This document shows, piece by piece, positions 8,269 to 16,083 of a stretch of DNA of 17,211 nt (positions are counted from its first letter, which is position 1; every line of letters starts with the position of its first letter). Origin of the DNA: CAYNNP01 sp964398215 (GTDB lineage: Bacteria > Planctomycetota > Planctomycetia > Pirellulales > Pirellulaceae); contig CAYNNP010000142.1 of the NCBI GenBank assembly GCA_964398215.1, positions 1 to 17,211 of the forward strand. The letters run 5' to 3'. Position numbers and translations under genes: made by a program. The notes beneath the pieces were generated by a model. The model was not told the DNA's origin, searched no databases, and saw only the letters and a list, made by a program, of their open reading frames with translations.

Positions 8269-11200
8269 CTATTTTAAAACAAGCGTAACCTCGGCGTCGC
8301 CTTCCTTTTCTACGGCAACGGTTTTGGTTGCACCGCCCCCGTAGGCTCTGACTTTTCCCGCCACCAATCCTTTGTAGACAGCGATCCCGCCTTCGCCATT
8401 GCTTAACGGCGTCACCGTGATTGCGGTTCCAAGCAAAGTTCCAGCTGAATGCTCTGTTTTCAGATAGACTCGTTGTCGAACGTTGATCGTGGGCTTTCCC
8501 TTTTGGTGGCTTAGCAAGTTCAGGTTGCCAACGATTTTGATTTTCAAATCTTTCCGTTCCGGTACATGAATCTGCAAGTCCTTGGCGCCCGGCAAGATCT
8601 CCCGTGAAAGAACGCGTGAGTCGTCCAGCAATTTGACGAAGGTCAAGTATTCAAGGCCTTTGGATAATCGACGCATTGAAAACTTGCCGTCTTCATTCGT
8701 GGTCGCAAGAAGTGTCTGTTCATTGAACGCCAACTCTGTCCGCCCGTTTTTATCATTCTTGATACACAGGTAAATCTTGGCATCCGGCGCTGGTCGTCCC
8801 ACTGAATCGTAGACAGTGCCTGAAGTAATAGGGCTTTCCTTCATCGTCAACTTGATTGACTTGCCCGCAGCAACTGCCATCCGTTCAGACCTGATGTCTT
8901 CGTATCCGTCCGCTTTGACGCTGAACTCGTAATTCGTGTCGGCTGCGTGTTTGTATTGCAACACACCGTTAGCGTCCGTCTGGTTTTCGATAACAGGTCC
9001 GAAAACGGCGTCGTTGATCTCAGGAAAGGCGGCAACGCTGGCGTTCGCGATTGGATTGCCGTCTTGGTCCGTGACATGAATCGGGAACGAAAAACCAGGC
9101 TTCAAAACGATTTTTAGATCATCACGATTTTTGGCAGCTTCGACTTCGATTGGCCCCAACCAAGCAGGCGCGTAGTCTTTAGTAAAGTGGGCAATTGTTG
9201 TGGTTCCTGCAGGGATTTCGGCGCGGAAATTGTCCAAGAAGTGTCCGACCGTGCTGTTGTAGCTACGGCTCGTGGTTGAACTCTGGTCAGTTACTGGTGC
9301 GTAGTTTCCTCTGGAGTATATCCAACCTTTCTGTGAGGGGGTTTTTCCTTCAGAGGTCAAAATCGATCCCGTCAATGTCGCCGTCGTGCGCGGCTTTACT
9401 ACCAATGTTAGCTCTCGTTGTTCTCCAGGCGAAAGTCTGACGCGCTGCTTGATGTCGTCGATTTTGTCTCCGTAAACACTTAGACGCAAATCGCAGTTTG
9501 GCACTAATCCTGGCATCTCGATCCAACTGGGGTCTTTTGCCTTTGTCATCATTGGTGCCGAGGGAGCTCGAACACGACGATTGGAGGGATGCATTTCATC
9601 GGGATAGCTAATTTGAGCATTCACCCGAGCAAAGTCTTCCGTGATGGGATTACCGTCTTGATCGTGCAGTAGTAGAGTCAGTTTTGCGGATGGCCCAACC
9701 GTGATTGTGATTCCGTCGATATCTTTGTTGGCTTTCCCAAGTACAACGTGGTCACCAGCAATGGGATCGAGTCCTGGCTTTTCTTGATAGTACGCAATCG
9801 TCTCCCAGGAATGCCGCACTTTTAAGTCGCGCAAATAGTGTCCCTTGGGATGCTGAAACTCGTAGACACCAGGCTCTCCATCGACTTCGCTGGCCAGCAA
9901 TGCATTGGAGTAGTCACCAATGTCTCCCAGCGATACCCGCTGCTGCGAAACAGGGGCGCCGTCTAAATTGACGACTTTGACACGAACTGACACCGTTTCC
10001 GGCGCGACAAGCTTTACCGGTTTTGAGTCAGATGTGAGTTTGTATTGGACGTACTCAAAGGGCAATGGCAGCGGATTCGAGGTTAGCTGGCCAGTTTCAT
10101 GAGCAAAGTAGCTGCGCACCGGCATCAAGTCATAGTTATCCGCTGGCAAAGGACGAAACTTGAATTCGCCACTCGCATTTGACTTTGCCCAAGTCATCGG
10201 CGTTCGCGACGCGCCGTTGGCACGAATCACAATTCCTTCCAAAGGTTTCCCATCCGTGTCGACGATCGTGCCTTTGATCCGTGGTGCCTTCTTTAAGCGA
10301 ACGATCTTTTGTTCGCCACCGCCTTTCGTGACAGCTCGCGAATTGTTTTCGTAATCTTCGGGCAACCAAAACAGCCGCTGTGGAAAAAAACGTTTACTCT
10401 GAATCTCGTATCGTCCATCCGCATCGGTCTTGGTGTAGTTACCGTTGGTAAACCCCTCGCCCCATCCGAACTTGTCAGACGCCGTCATCACAATCACGTT
10501 CGCAGCAGGCGATCCATCGGGAAGCTGAATTTGACCAGTCACGGGAATCCTGATTTGCCATGGTTTCAGATCAGGTTTGTTCTCGTCCTTTTGCTTGTCG
10601 TTCGGTTTGTTGTCAATTGCTTCGGCCTTGTCTTCGGCGACCTGCGATACTGGATCCTGGCCCACCGGCGGTTCCGCTGGCCCGGACCAAACGAACGAAC
10701 ACATCCACAGGGTCAAAACTCCCACGGCGGCGATTAAGCTCCGGCGCGGTATCTGCATCGGTTCTCGCATGGGCTCACCCAAAAGTCGCGAGATTCGGCG
10801 ACGAAGCTCTGACGGAGAGTGCCCAACAGCAGCCAACGAAGCCAATTCAACACCAGTCTCGCTGTGCCGAACGTTTTTGGTGTCACTAAAGCTATCTTCG
10901 GCAACGCGAAGTAGCGCGAACGCATATCGTGCTTGCACACTTTCGCTCGATTCAGAAGCCGATTCCACCGCTGGATTAAGTCCACATGTCGCATCATCGC
11001 AGCAATACTCTCGCAGCGTGCTGATACGGCGGCTGGTGTACCAAAGCGCGGGGTTGAAAAACAAAACGGATTCCGCCAACCGCTGCACCAATTGTATCCA
11101 CATGTCGTGGCGACGAATGTGCGCCAATTCGTGTGACAGAATCATGTCCAATTCCTCGCTGCTCAATCCTGAAATTGCTGACGCCGGCAATAAGATCGTT

Positions 11201-11865
11201 GCACGCGTGAATCCGACAATCTGAGGAACAAGAACGTCAGTAGAGACCGCAATCAAAGGCTTAACGCGGTGTGACCAGTTTTGCGTTAACGCATTCAACG
11301 CATCAAAGTAACGCCCAGATGTCAACACAGTCGCCTTGGATCGCAACACATTGACTTTGCGACAACTTATCAATAGACGTAAGACCATGAAGACCACGCC
11401 CACTACGTACACCAGTGCAACCCAAATCGCCAATGTGCTTGCATCGTTGCGTTCCCGCTCTTGTGCAGACGTGCCTGTTAGAAAATTGGAAGCCGATTGG
11501 GTACCGTTCGGAGATCCATTGACCGCTACGGGCACCTCCTCGATAGACTGACTTCTCTGCGATGGCATGGCTTGAGCAACTGCTTCAAAGCCAGGATCAG
11601 AATGCTCAGTCAGGTTCGCCGAGGTAACCGAAGCGTTGATTTCCTGCTGTGTATGCCAAACAAACGTCGCAACGAAAGTCGCGATGCCAAACGCAAGTGC
11701 TGTGACATGAATGCGGTAGGCGGATTCGGAATTCTGTTTTGCAAAAACACGCTCGACGCAAACGGCAACGATGGCAATCAACGTGAATTGCCAAAGTGAA
11801 TGCATCAGCGTATGGCTGAGCCAAATGGAAACGTCCGACTGAAAAACATCGATTAGTGAGCTCAT
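8269..11865 (-). CDS. BlaR1-like M56 membrane zinc metalloprotease with long repeat beta-domain tail
   Basis: A 1198-residue sensor-protease candidate. The N-terminal third is an M56 (BlaR1/MecR1) membrane peptidase: hydrophobic helices near 23-40, 52-70, 145-167 and 376-394; the zinc site HELAH at 245-249; and the downstream REYCCDD (285-291) with the likely third ligand Glu286. A Lys/Asp-rich linker (about 398-435) follows. Residues 437-1198 form about eight consecutive carboxypeptidase-regulatory/Ig-like modules, starting near 440, 529, 624, 726, 828, 926, 1013 and 1106, each with phrases such as DQDGNPI, DADGRYEI or VDTDGKPLEG. No penicillin-binding transpeptidase domain is visible, so it probably does not sense beta-lactams as staphylococcal BlaR1 does. 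By analogy it should trigger inactivation of the adjacent BlaI repressor when the outer domain perceives a signal. The ATG overlaps the blaI stop by four bases (ATGA) and follows an AAAGGAG site, implying coupled translation. Confidence 0.9.
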   Translation of the reverse strand: MSSLIDVFQSDVSIWLSHTLMHSLWQFTLIAIVAVCVERVFAKQNSESAYRIHVTALAFGIATFVATFVWHTQQEINASVTSANLTEHSDPGFEAVAQAMPSQRSQSIEEVPVAVNGSPNGTQSASNFLTGTSAQERERNDASTLAIWVALVYVVGVVFMVLRLLISCRKVNVLRSKATVLTSGRYFDALNALTQNWSHRVKPLIAVSTDVLVPQIVGFTRATILLPASAISGLSSEELDMILSHELAHIRRHDMWIQLVQRLAESVLFFNPALWYTSRRISTLREYCCDDATCGLNPAVESASESSESVQARYAFALLRVAEDSFSDTKNVRHSETGVELASLAAVGHSPSELRRRISRLLGEPMREPMQIPRRSLIAAVGVLTLWMCSFVWSGPAEPPVGQDPVSQVAEDKAEAIDNKPNDKQKDENKPDLKPWQIRIPVTGQIQLPDGSPAANVIVMTASDKFGWGEGFTNGNYTKTDADGRYEIQSKRFFPQRLFWLPEDYENNSRAVTKGGGEQKIVRLKKAPRIKGTIVDTDGKPLEGIVIRANGASRTPMTWAKSNASGEFKFRPLPADNYDLMPVRSYFAHETGQLTSNPLPLPFEYVQYKLTSDSKPVKLVAPETVSVRVKVVNLDGAPVSQQRVSLGDIGDYSNALLASEVDGEPGVYEFQHPKGHYLRDLKVRHSWETIAYYQEKPGLDPIAGDHVVLGKANKDIDGITITVGPSAKLTLLLHDQDGNPITEDFARVNAQISYPDEMHPSNRRVRAPSAPMMTKAKDPSWIEMPGLVPNCDLRLSVYGDKIDDIKQRVRLSPGEQRELTLVVKPRTTATLTGSILTSEGKTPSQKGWIYSRGNYAPVTDQSSTTSRSYNSTVGHFLDNFRAEIPAGTTTIAHFTKDYAPAWLGPIEVEAAKNRDDLKIVLKPGFSFPIHVTDQDGNPIANASVAAFPEINDAVFGPVIENQTDANGVLQYKHAADTNYEFSVKADGYEDIRSERMAVAAGKSIKLTMKESPITSGTVYDSVGRPAPDAKIYLCIKNDKNGRTELAFNEQTLLATTNEDGKFSMRRLSKGLEYLTFVKLLDDSRVLSREILPGAKDLQIHVPERKDLKIKIVGNLNLLSHQKGKPTINVRQRVYLKTEHSAGTLLGTAITVTPLSNGEGGIAVYKGLVAGKVRAYGGGATKTVAVEKEGDAEVTLVLK

Positions 11866-12257
11866 TTCTTTTGCTCCTTTACTTTCCGATTGATCAGTTT
11901 GCGTATCTCTGACAATTCGTCGACATCCAGTTCACCGGTCTCTAGCAAGTTCAGCATCATCGCAGATGTTGAACCGCCAAAAACGCGACTAACCAAGTCG
12001 CCGACGATGCCTCCCGTGATATCCTGCTGCGTTCCGGTTGGCGTGAACAGAAACGCTTTGCCTTCCTTTTCCCGCTTCAAATACCCTTTGCGGACCATGA
12101 TATTCAGCATCGTGATCACACTACTGTGAGTTAATTTGCGACCGTTCGCTTCCAAGTGTTCACGAACGTCACGCACAGAAAGCGGCGATTTTTGCCAGAG
12201 GATCTTGAGGATTTCTAGCTCTAGCTCGGTTGGGTTTTCGGATTTCGGCCTTGCCAT
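11862..12257 (-). CDS. BlaI/MecI/CopY-family transcriptional repressor
   Basis: A 131-residue winged-helix repressor, the usual BlaI length. Residues 9-75 form the DNA-binding domain: TELELEILKILWQKSPLSVR, the recognition-helix region THSSVITMLNIMVRKGYL (43-60) and the wing EKEGKAFLFTP (64-73). The C-terminal part (about 80-125), with FGGSTSAMMLNLLE at 93-106, matches the dimerisation region in which BlaI/MecI proteins are cleaved on induction. The frame extends to a TTG at 12317, but MARPKSE at 12257 is the typical family start and has a good ribosome-binding site. It is cotranscribed with the downstream blaR1-like protease (4-bp overlap) and probably represses this operon. I looked for a dyad operator upstream and found only AT-rich partial symmetry (12337-12350), not a convincing site. 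Other regulon members are unknown. Confidence 0.93.
   Translation of the reverse strand: MARPKSENPTELELEILKILWQKSPLSVRDVREHLEANGRKLTHSSVITMLNIMVRKGYLKREKEGKAFLFTPTGTQQDITGGIVGDLVSRVFGGSTSAMMLNLLETGELDVDELSEIRKLINRKVKEQKK
11874..11880 (-). promoter_or_regulatory. Ribosome-binding site of the blaR1-like gene
   Basis: AAAGGAG on the minus strand, eight bases before the ATG at 11865 and inside the last codons of blaI. It is one of the strongest Shine-Dalgarno sequences in the window and fixes the start at the ATGA overlap. Confidence 0.8.
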
Positions 12258-12262
12258 ATCTA

Positions 12263-12268
12263 CCTTCC
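12263..12268 (-). promoter_or_regulatory. Ribosome-binding site of blaI
   Basis: GGAAGG on the minus strand, five bases before the ATG at 12257. It decides in favour of this start over the TTG at 12317. Confidence 0.75.
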
Positions 12269-12458
12269 GCTGTCTGCAAACTTTTAATTCTTTCAAACTA
12301 GAGTATCTGCGTTTCAATTCGCGAGCAATGCCTAAATTTAAAAAATTAAAACATGCGCGAGGTAGTGACCGTTTTGCGCCGAAGAAGTTTGCTGCCAGAC
12401 GCCCTGTTAGCGTCCAATCCCCCAGAAATCGCTAGCCAGCGAAAACAAGAATGAAGGG

Positions 12459-12490
12459 ATCAGCGATTGACGTGAAAGTCAATCGCTGAT
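12459..12490 (-). terminator. Perfect 13-bp hairpin downstream of the SulP gene
   Basis: The arms ATCAGCGATTGAC (12459-12471) and GTCAATCGCTGAT (12478-12490) are perfectly complementary around the six-base loop GTGAAA. The hairpin lies 56 bp past the SulP stop codon and before blaI. On the minus strand the bases after the stem (CCCTTCATTCTTGTTTTC) are T-rich but not a clean T-run, so a terminator or RNA-stability role is likely, not certain. Confidence 0.6.
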
Positions 12491-12492
12491 TT

Positions 12493-12527
12493 CCGGGCAA
12501 GTTCACCGATCTGTGAACGCTTGCCGG
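12493..12527 (-). terminator. Second, imperfect hairpin downstream of the SulP gene
   Basis: CCGGGCAAGTTCAC (12493-12506) pairs with GTGAACGCTTGCCGG (12513-12527) with small bulges around the loop CGATCT. It ends two bases before the perfect hairpin and begins 19 bp after the SulP stop codon. Together they form a tandem structure that would separate SulP transcription from blaI. Confidence 0.5.
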
Positions 12528-12546
12528 TAGCCTACGCCCATTCGGA

Positions 12547-14442
12547 CTAACTGGTGGCGCCATTGATGCGCGTGAGCCGTGCAGGATCGTCCGCATCCTT
12601 GGCTTCTTTCTTAAAGTCGATTCGTTCGACTTCAATTTCTTTGTAGCCTGCGTTCGTCTCAAAGTCGTTGAACAAGTCAATCACGTCTTGATCGATATGC
12701 AGAGTATCTGAAGCATCGATGACCAACTTGCTGCCAGCTTCAACCTCTTGCAATGCCGATTGGATCGAACCCTTGTTCAAGAAAAATACGCTTTCGGCCA
12801 GTGTCATGTTGTAAACCTTCTTGCCGTCCGCTTCTGACGTTTTCATCCAGAAACTCTTCACATAGTTGCTCTTCAAAATAAAGAAAATCGAAGCAACCAG
12901 TCCGATCCCGATCCCCTTCAACAGGTCAGTTCCCACAATGGCAACGATCGTGATGATGAACGGCAAAAACTGAGTCCAGCCAAGTTTGTACATTCCGATG
13001 AATTTCGACGGGTGTGCCAGTTTGTATCCGACCACGAATAAGATCGCAGCCAAACTAGCCAGCGGAATCAGATTCAAGACGGTTGGAATCGCGAGCACAC
13101 AAACGATCAAAAATACGCCGTGGGCAAAGGAGGCCAATCGTGATTGGGCTCCCGTTTGAATGTTTGTCGAACTCCGCACGATCACTTGCGTGACTGGCAG
13201 GCCACCAATCATGCCCGAGACAAAGTTGCCAATCCCCTGTGCGCGGAGCTCTTGATTCAAGTCGGTTTGGCGTCGTTGCGGATCCAATTTGTCAGTCGCT
13301 TCGGCACACAACAGCGACTCCAGACTGGCCACAATGGCCAAAGTCAGTGCAGTGAATAAAATGGCATAGCCCGCACTAATGGCACTGACGCCACCTGCGC
13401 CATCTTCTGCTGATTTGTCACTCGTTTTCGTCTCGGTCTCTTTCATTTCCGAAGGCTGGAAATGCGGAAACGTTAGTGAAAATGGATTGTCGTACGAGAA
13501 TACGAATTTGTCGCGGCCTGTGTAACCTTCATCAGGTTTGTACGTGTAGGCTCCGTCCGCATTCAAGGTGACTTTCCCGTGGACAGGTTCCTCGAGCAGA
13601 GCCGCGTTGGGTTCAACGTTTAGCTTGACACCAACAAATGCATTTCCGCTTACCTCTTTGCCCGGTTCTGTTCGAACAGCGTTGGCTGCCCCCACAACCT
13701 TGTCTCCGCCAATGACAAGATTCACTTGCTTGCTATCGCTTCCATCTGGCAAAGAAACCAAGTGATCTTTTGAGAGTTTCGTTGAATCGAAGGAGTTGAA
13801 GCACAACGCGAGGATAATCCCGGCCACAACCGCGACGAGTGGTCCTTGGATGATTTTCGTAAACTTGAACTTTGTCATGTGTTTCGTCTGCCAAAGAATC
13901 AAGATCCCCAGACAAACGATGCTAATGATCAGCGCAGAAATCGTGGGGTGCGTGATCGCTTCCCAAATTTCCGTGTACGTGTTTTGGCCGTCAGATTGCT
14001 GCAAGGCCATGTCGCCTTCGTAGTCTTTGTCGTATCCAAAAGCGTGTGGAATCTGTTTCAAAATGATGATCACACCGATTCCAACCAACATGCCCTTGAT
14101 CACAGCGGTCGGAAAGTAGTAACCGATCGTCCCGGCTTTTAGCATTCCAAGTACAAACTGAATCACACCGGCGAAGACAACAGCCAATAGAAAGTTCTGA
14201 AAACCTAGTTGGTTGATCGCAGGTTCAACGATTGCCACCAAACCAGCGGCCGGCCCACTGACGCCTAACGGCGAGTTACTGAATAGGGTGACGATTAGTC
14301 CGCCTACGATACCCGCGATGATGCCCGAAAGCGCCGACGCACCTGATGCCAACGCGATGCCCAAGCACAATGGGATTGCGACCAAAAAGACGATCAAACC
14401 CGCAGGGACGTCTGTTTTCCAATGCTTTAAATCTTTAATCAT
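12547..14442 (-). CDS. SulP-family inorganic anion transporter with Ig/cadherin-like domain inserted in a loop
   Basis: A 631-residue membrane transporter. The N-terminal SulP core begins at residue 1 with DVPAGLIVFLVAIPLCLGIA, continues through SPLGVSGPAAGLVAIV (57-72) and several helices to about 215, then resumes at about 352 with TALTLAIVASLESLLCAEAT (364-383) and GGLPVTQVIVRSS (413-425), ending in helices to about 523. A C-terminal STAS-like domain (about 543-610) contains LVIDASDTLHIDQDVIDLF. SulP proteins move sulfate, bicarbonate or related anions; which one is not shown, and no carbonic anhydrase gene is adjacent. Oddly, residues about 233-318 are a beta-domain of the cadherin/VCBS type, diagnosed by VHGKVTLNADGAYTYKPDEG and GYTGRDKFVFSY, followed by an acidic/polar linker (329-350). 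The ATG at 14442 has AAAGGAAG ten bases upstream. It is followed by two hairpins. Confidence 0.93.
   Translation of the reverse strand: MIKDLKHWKTDVPAGLIVFLVAIPLCLGIALASGASALSGIIAGIVGGLIVTLFSNSPLGVSGPAAGLVAIVEPAINQLGFQNFLLAVVFAGVIQFVLGMLKAGTIGYYFPTAVIKGMLVGIGVIIILKQIPHAFGYDKDYEGDMALQQSDGQNTYTEIWEAITHPTISALIISIVCLGILILWQTKHMTKFKFTKIIQGPLVAVVAGIILALCFNSFDSTKLSKDHLVSLPDGSDSKQVNLVIGGDKVVGAANAVRTEPGKEVSGNAFVGVKLNVEPNAALLEEPVHGKVTLNADGAYTYKPDEGYTGRDKFVFSYDNPFSLTFPHFQPSEMKETETKTSDKSAEDGAGGVSAISAGYAILFTALTLAIVASLESLLCAEATDKLDPQRRQTDLNQELRAQGIGNFVSGMIGGLPVTQVIVRSSTNIQTGAQSRLASFAHGVFLIVCVLAIPTVLNLIPLASLAAILFVVGYKLAHPSKFIGMYKLGWTQFLPFIITIVAIVGTDLLKGIGIGLVASIFFILKSNYVKSFWMKTSEADGKKVYNMTLAESVFFLNKGSIQSALQEVEAGSKLVIDASDTLHIDQDVIDLFNDFETNAGYKEIEVERIDFKKEAKDADDPARLTRINGATS
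13489..13746 (-). other. Inserted Ig/cadherin-like domain within the SulP transporter
   Basis: This DNA encodes residues about 233-318 of the SulP protein, lying between HLVSLP (227-232) and FSLTFPHF (321-328), which normally are almost adjacent in SulP proteins of this type. The segment has the repeat grammar of adhesin-type beta-sandwich domains (HGKVTLNADGAYTYKP, GYTGRDKF). Given the flanking helices it should sit in an extracytoplasmic loop. Domain boundaries are by eye. Confidence 0.75.
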
Positions 14443-14530
14443 GTTTGTAGAACTTCCTTTACCTTCATCCTGATGGCAATTTTTGATGTGGGCTGCGGGC
14501 GACCGCTCAACCTAGATGTGATTTCTGATA

Positions 14531-14555
14531 TCGCGAGCGACGAACTTGCTCGCGA
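14531..14555 (-). other. Inverted repeat in the SulP upstream region
   Basis: The arms TCGCGAGC (14531-14538) and GCTCGCGA (14548-14555) are perfectly complementary around a nine-base spacer, 89 bp before the SulP ATG. It could be an RNA hairpin in the leader, a terminator relic of the upstream gene, or an operator; it has no T-run. A smaller hairpin, TGATGA/TCATCA with a four-base loop, is at 14611-14626. Confidence 0.45.
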
Positions 14556-14628
14556 GATGATGTGACGACGATTGTGATCAGCACAGTCCTCTGCGCTACG
14601 CGCCAAGAACTGATGACGCATCATCACG

Positions 14629-14946
14629 CTAAGTTGTCATTGGACGACCGATCCCATTCCAGCCAAACAGCCCAGCATGCTGACAGCAGCAAGGATGACA
14701 GGCGGTTTTCAAGCTGAACGTTTCACACCGTGGGTACGGTTGGATCTGAACGGCACGGGGATGAGAAAGCAGATGGTCTTCGTGATGCGTTCGGATCAGA
14801 ATTTCTTCACATTCAGCAATCGACTCACCGCCAATCGATTCTGAAAAGTTGCTCGTGCCAAGGCAGAACAGAAACAGGATCGAGGCTAGTAGGAAAAGCG
14901 GCGACGATCTGCGACCAGAATCAAAATTGCGATCAGAGGTGAACAT
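14629..14946 (-). CDS. Possible small secreted or anchored protein, unknown function
   Basis: An open frame that from the ATG at 14946 gives 105 residues. It has a basic start (TSDRNFDSGRR) and a hydrophobic stretch SPLFLLASILFLFCLG near 15-30 that could be a signal peptide or membrane anchor, then a short polar part with a His-rich THHEDHLLSH (about 52-61) and a Cys-rich TACHPCCCQH (about 80-89). I recognise no family. No Shine-Dalgarno is visible and the frame remains open far upstream (to 15186), with competing frames on the opposite strand, so it may not be a gene. If real, it lies upstream of SulP on the same strand with 186 bp between. Confidence 0.4.
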   Translation of the reverse strand: MFTSDRNFDSGRRSSPLFLLASILFLFCLGTSNFSESIGGESIAECEEILIRTHHEDHLLSHPRAVQIQPYPRCETFSLKTACHPCCCQHAGLFGWNGIGRPMTT

Positions 14947-15314
14947 AAAGGTTCGATTTTTCGACACAAAGTTTGTAACTGAAAAAGCTAAGGCCATTCT
15001 ACGAATTAGCAAAGCCTCGTGTGATACCCAGGCAGGTGATGTAGCTGAAAATCGGCCCTTCAAGGGCATGAATTTTGACTTTTGAGGGGCACAAGGCGAT
15101 TGACGCCGGTTTGCGGCGTTGATTTGTTCACCAATTCCGCTGCAAATCAGATATCTATCCGTTTCAGTCGCTTCTGACCAGATCAACCGATGGAAAAGAC
15201 ATTTGCGAAGCTACGGCACTCTTTAATCGCCCTTGGTAGGCGTACGTTCAGACCAAATCGGCCACGAGAGTTTGCCTGATGCAACTGTTGCATCGAATTC
15301 ACGTCGCCAACGGC
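14947..15314. other. Intergenic stretch between putative lipoprotein gene and small frame
   Basis: About 370 bases without a supportable gene. The only structure I see is a short perfect inverted repeat, GATGCAA (15278-15284) and TTGCATC (15288-15294) with a three-base loop, 21 bp after the stop codon of the putative lipoprotein gene. It might mark the end of that transcript but lacks a T-run. Confidence 0.5.
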
Positions 15315-15890
15315 CTATGGCTTTGACTTTGCTGGGCAAATGTAGAAACGATCATCGACCTTGATCACTGGATACCAAACCTGTGTAATGTTTTCGTCCT
15401 TGTTCACAATGTGCAGAAGCACAAGGTGAGAGGGCGTGTTTACAAACACCGAATCCGGCAATTGGAGGTACGAAACGAAAGAGGCATATTCCTCGAACTT
15501 CTGGAAGCCTGGGTTCCCGCGTACTTCTCCATCCAGGCCATCGATGAAACTTTCGTTACTAAGGAACAGTTGCATGTTTTTCTCACGGTCGGCACCTGAA
15601 ATCCCATCCCAGAAAACCAAGTCATGAAACGCTTTTTGGCGATCTTTGTTAAACTGCTCTGCGAATTTGGAAGCGAATGCTTGGATACCACTGACCTCTG
15701 AATTTTCCTCAACGGAGGCATCGGCGAAACTGTCTTGATTGCTTCCTTCGTTTGTCGCCAATGCTCGATTTGTGGCCTGGAGTACCTTTTGGTGTTGTCG
15801 GTTGGCAAAGTCTTCTTGAGTATCCGAGTCGCGGCATCCCAGGGTCAAACCGATCAATGCAAACGTACTTAGTAAATGGATGGCCTTCAT
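15315..15890 (-). CDS. Putative lipoprotein of unknown function
   Basis: A 191-residue protein, family not recognised. The start KAIHLLSTFALIGLTLGC is a short signal peptide ending at Cys19. The lipobox TLGC is imperfect (Thr at -3) but the layout, with a polar, Asp/Glu/Gln-rich stretch straight after the cysteine, fits a lipoprotein. Residues 20-65 are low-complexity and acidic, probably a tether. The rest (about 66-191) looks like one small alpha/beta domain beginning IQAFASKFAEQFNKDRQKAF and ending in strands (LVLLHIVNKDENITQVWYPV, DRFYICP), somewhat like a nuclear-transport-factor-2-type fold, but this is only an impression. The ATG at 15890 follows a poor ribosome-binding site. It is a single gene, 193 bp downstream of the aldo/keto reductase. 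Confidence 0.78.
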   Translation of the reverse strand: MKAIHLLSTFALIGLTLGCRDSDTQEDFANRQHQKVLQATNRALATNEGSNQDSFADASVEENSEVSGIQAFASKFAEQFNKDRQKAFHDLVFWDGISGADREKNMQLFLSNESFIDGLDGEVRGNPGFQKFEEYASFVSYLQLPDSVFVNTPSHLVLLHIVNKDENITQVWYPVIKVDDRFYICPAKSKP

Positions 15891-16083
15891 TTTTTATCTC
15901 GTACGCGGCACTGAATTTTGGAGCGGTCAAGTGTTTCTTTTTTTTGAAGAACCCACAGGCTCTGAGAGCTTCCGAAAAAAAGGGGTGATTTTTGGCAGGA
16001 TATTGATTTTGACCGCAGACGCTTTGCGTTTGCCAGTGCATGCCGGCAAATCATTGTTGATTTAGTCAGCGACGTGCCTTGTT

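Noticed and set aside
10577..11224. Plus-strand 215-codon open frame
   Set aside because: It is antisense to the M56 protease core (including the HELAH region) and gives a Ser/Arg-rich sequence with no family resemblance.
12337..12350. AT-rich partial dyad upstream of blaI, considered as a BlaI operator
   Set aside because: Symmetry is only five A/T bases per arm and does not resemble the TACA/TGTA core of known BlaI/MecI operators.
14439..14627. Minus-strand 62-codon frame ending in an ATGA overlap with the SulP start
   Set aside because: The overlap would suit a leader peptide, but there is no ribosome-binding site, the sequence is composition-like, and it covers the inverted repeats; not supported as a gene.
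14730..15085. Plus-strand frames of 70 and 78 codons opposite the small secreted-protein candidate
   Set aside because: No ribosome-binding site, no hydrophobic or domain signal, and they compete with each other; taken as chance frames.
16029..16050. TTTGCC/GGCAAA inverted repeat after the aldo/keto reductase, considered as its terminator
   Set aside because: Six-base stem with a 10-base loop and no T-run on the minus strand; could be chance.
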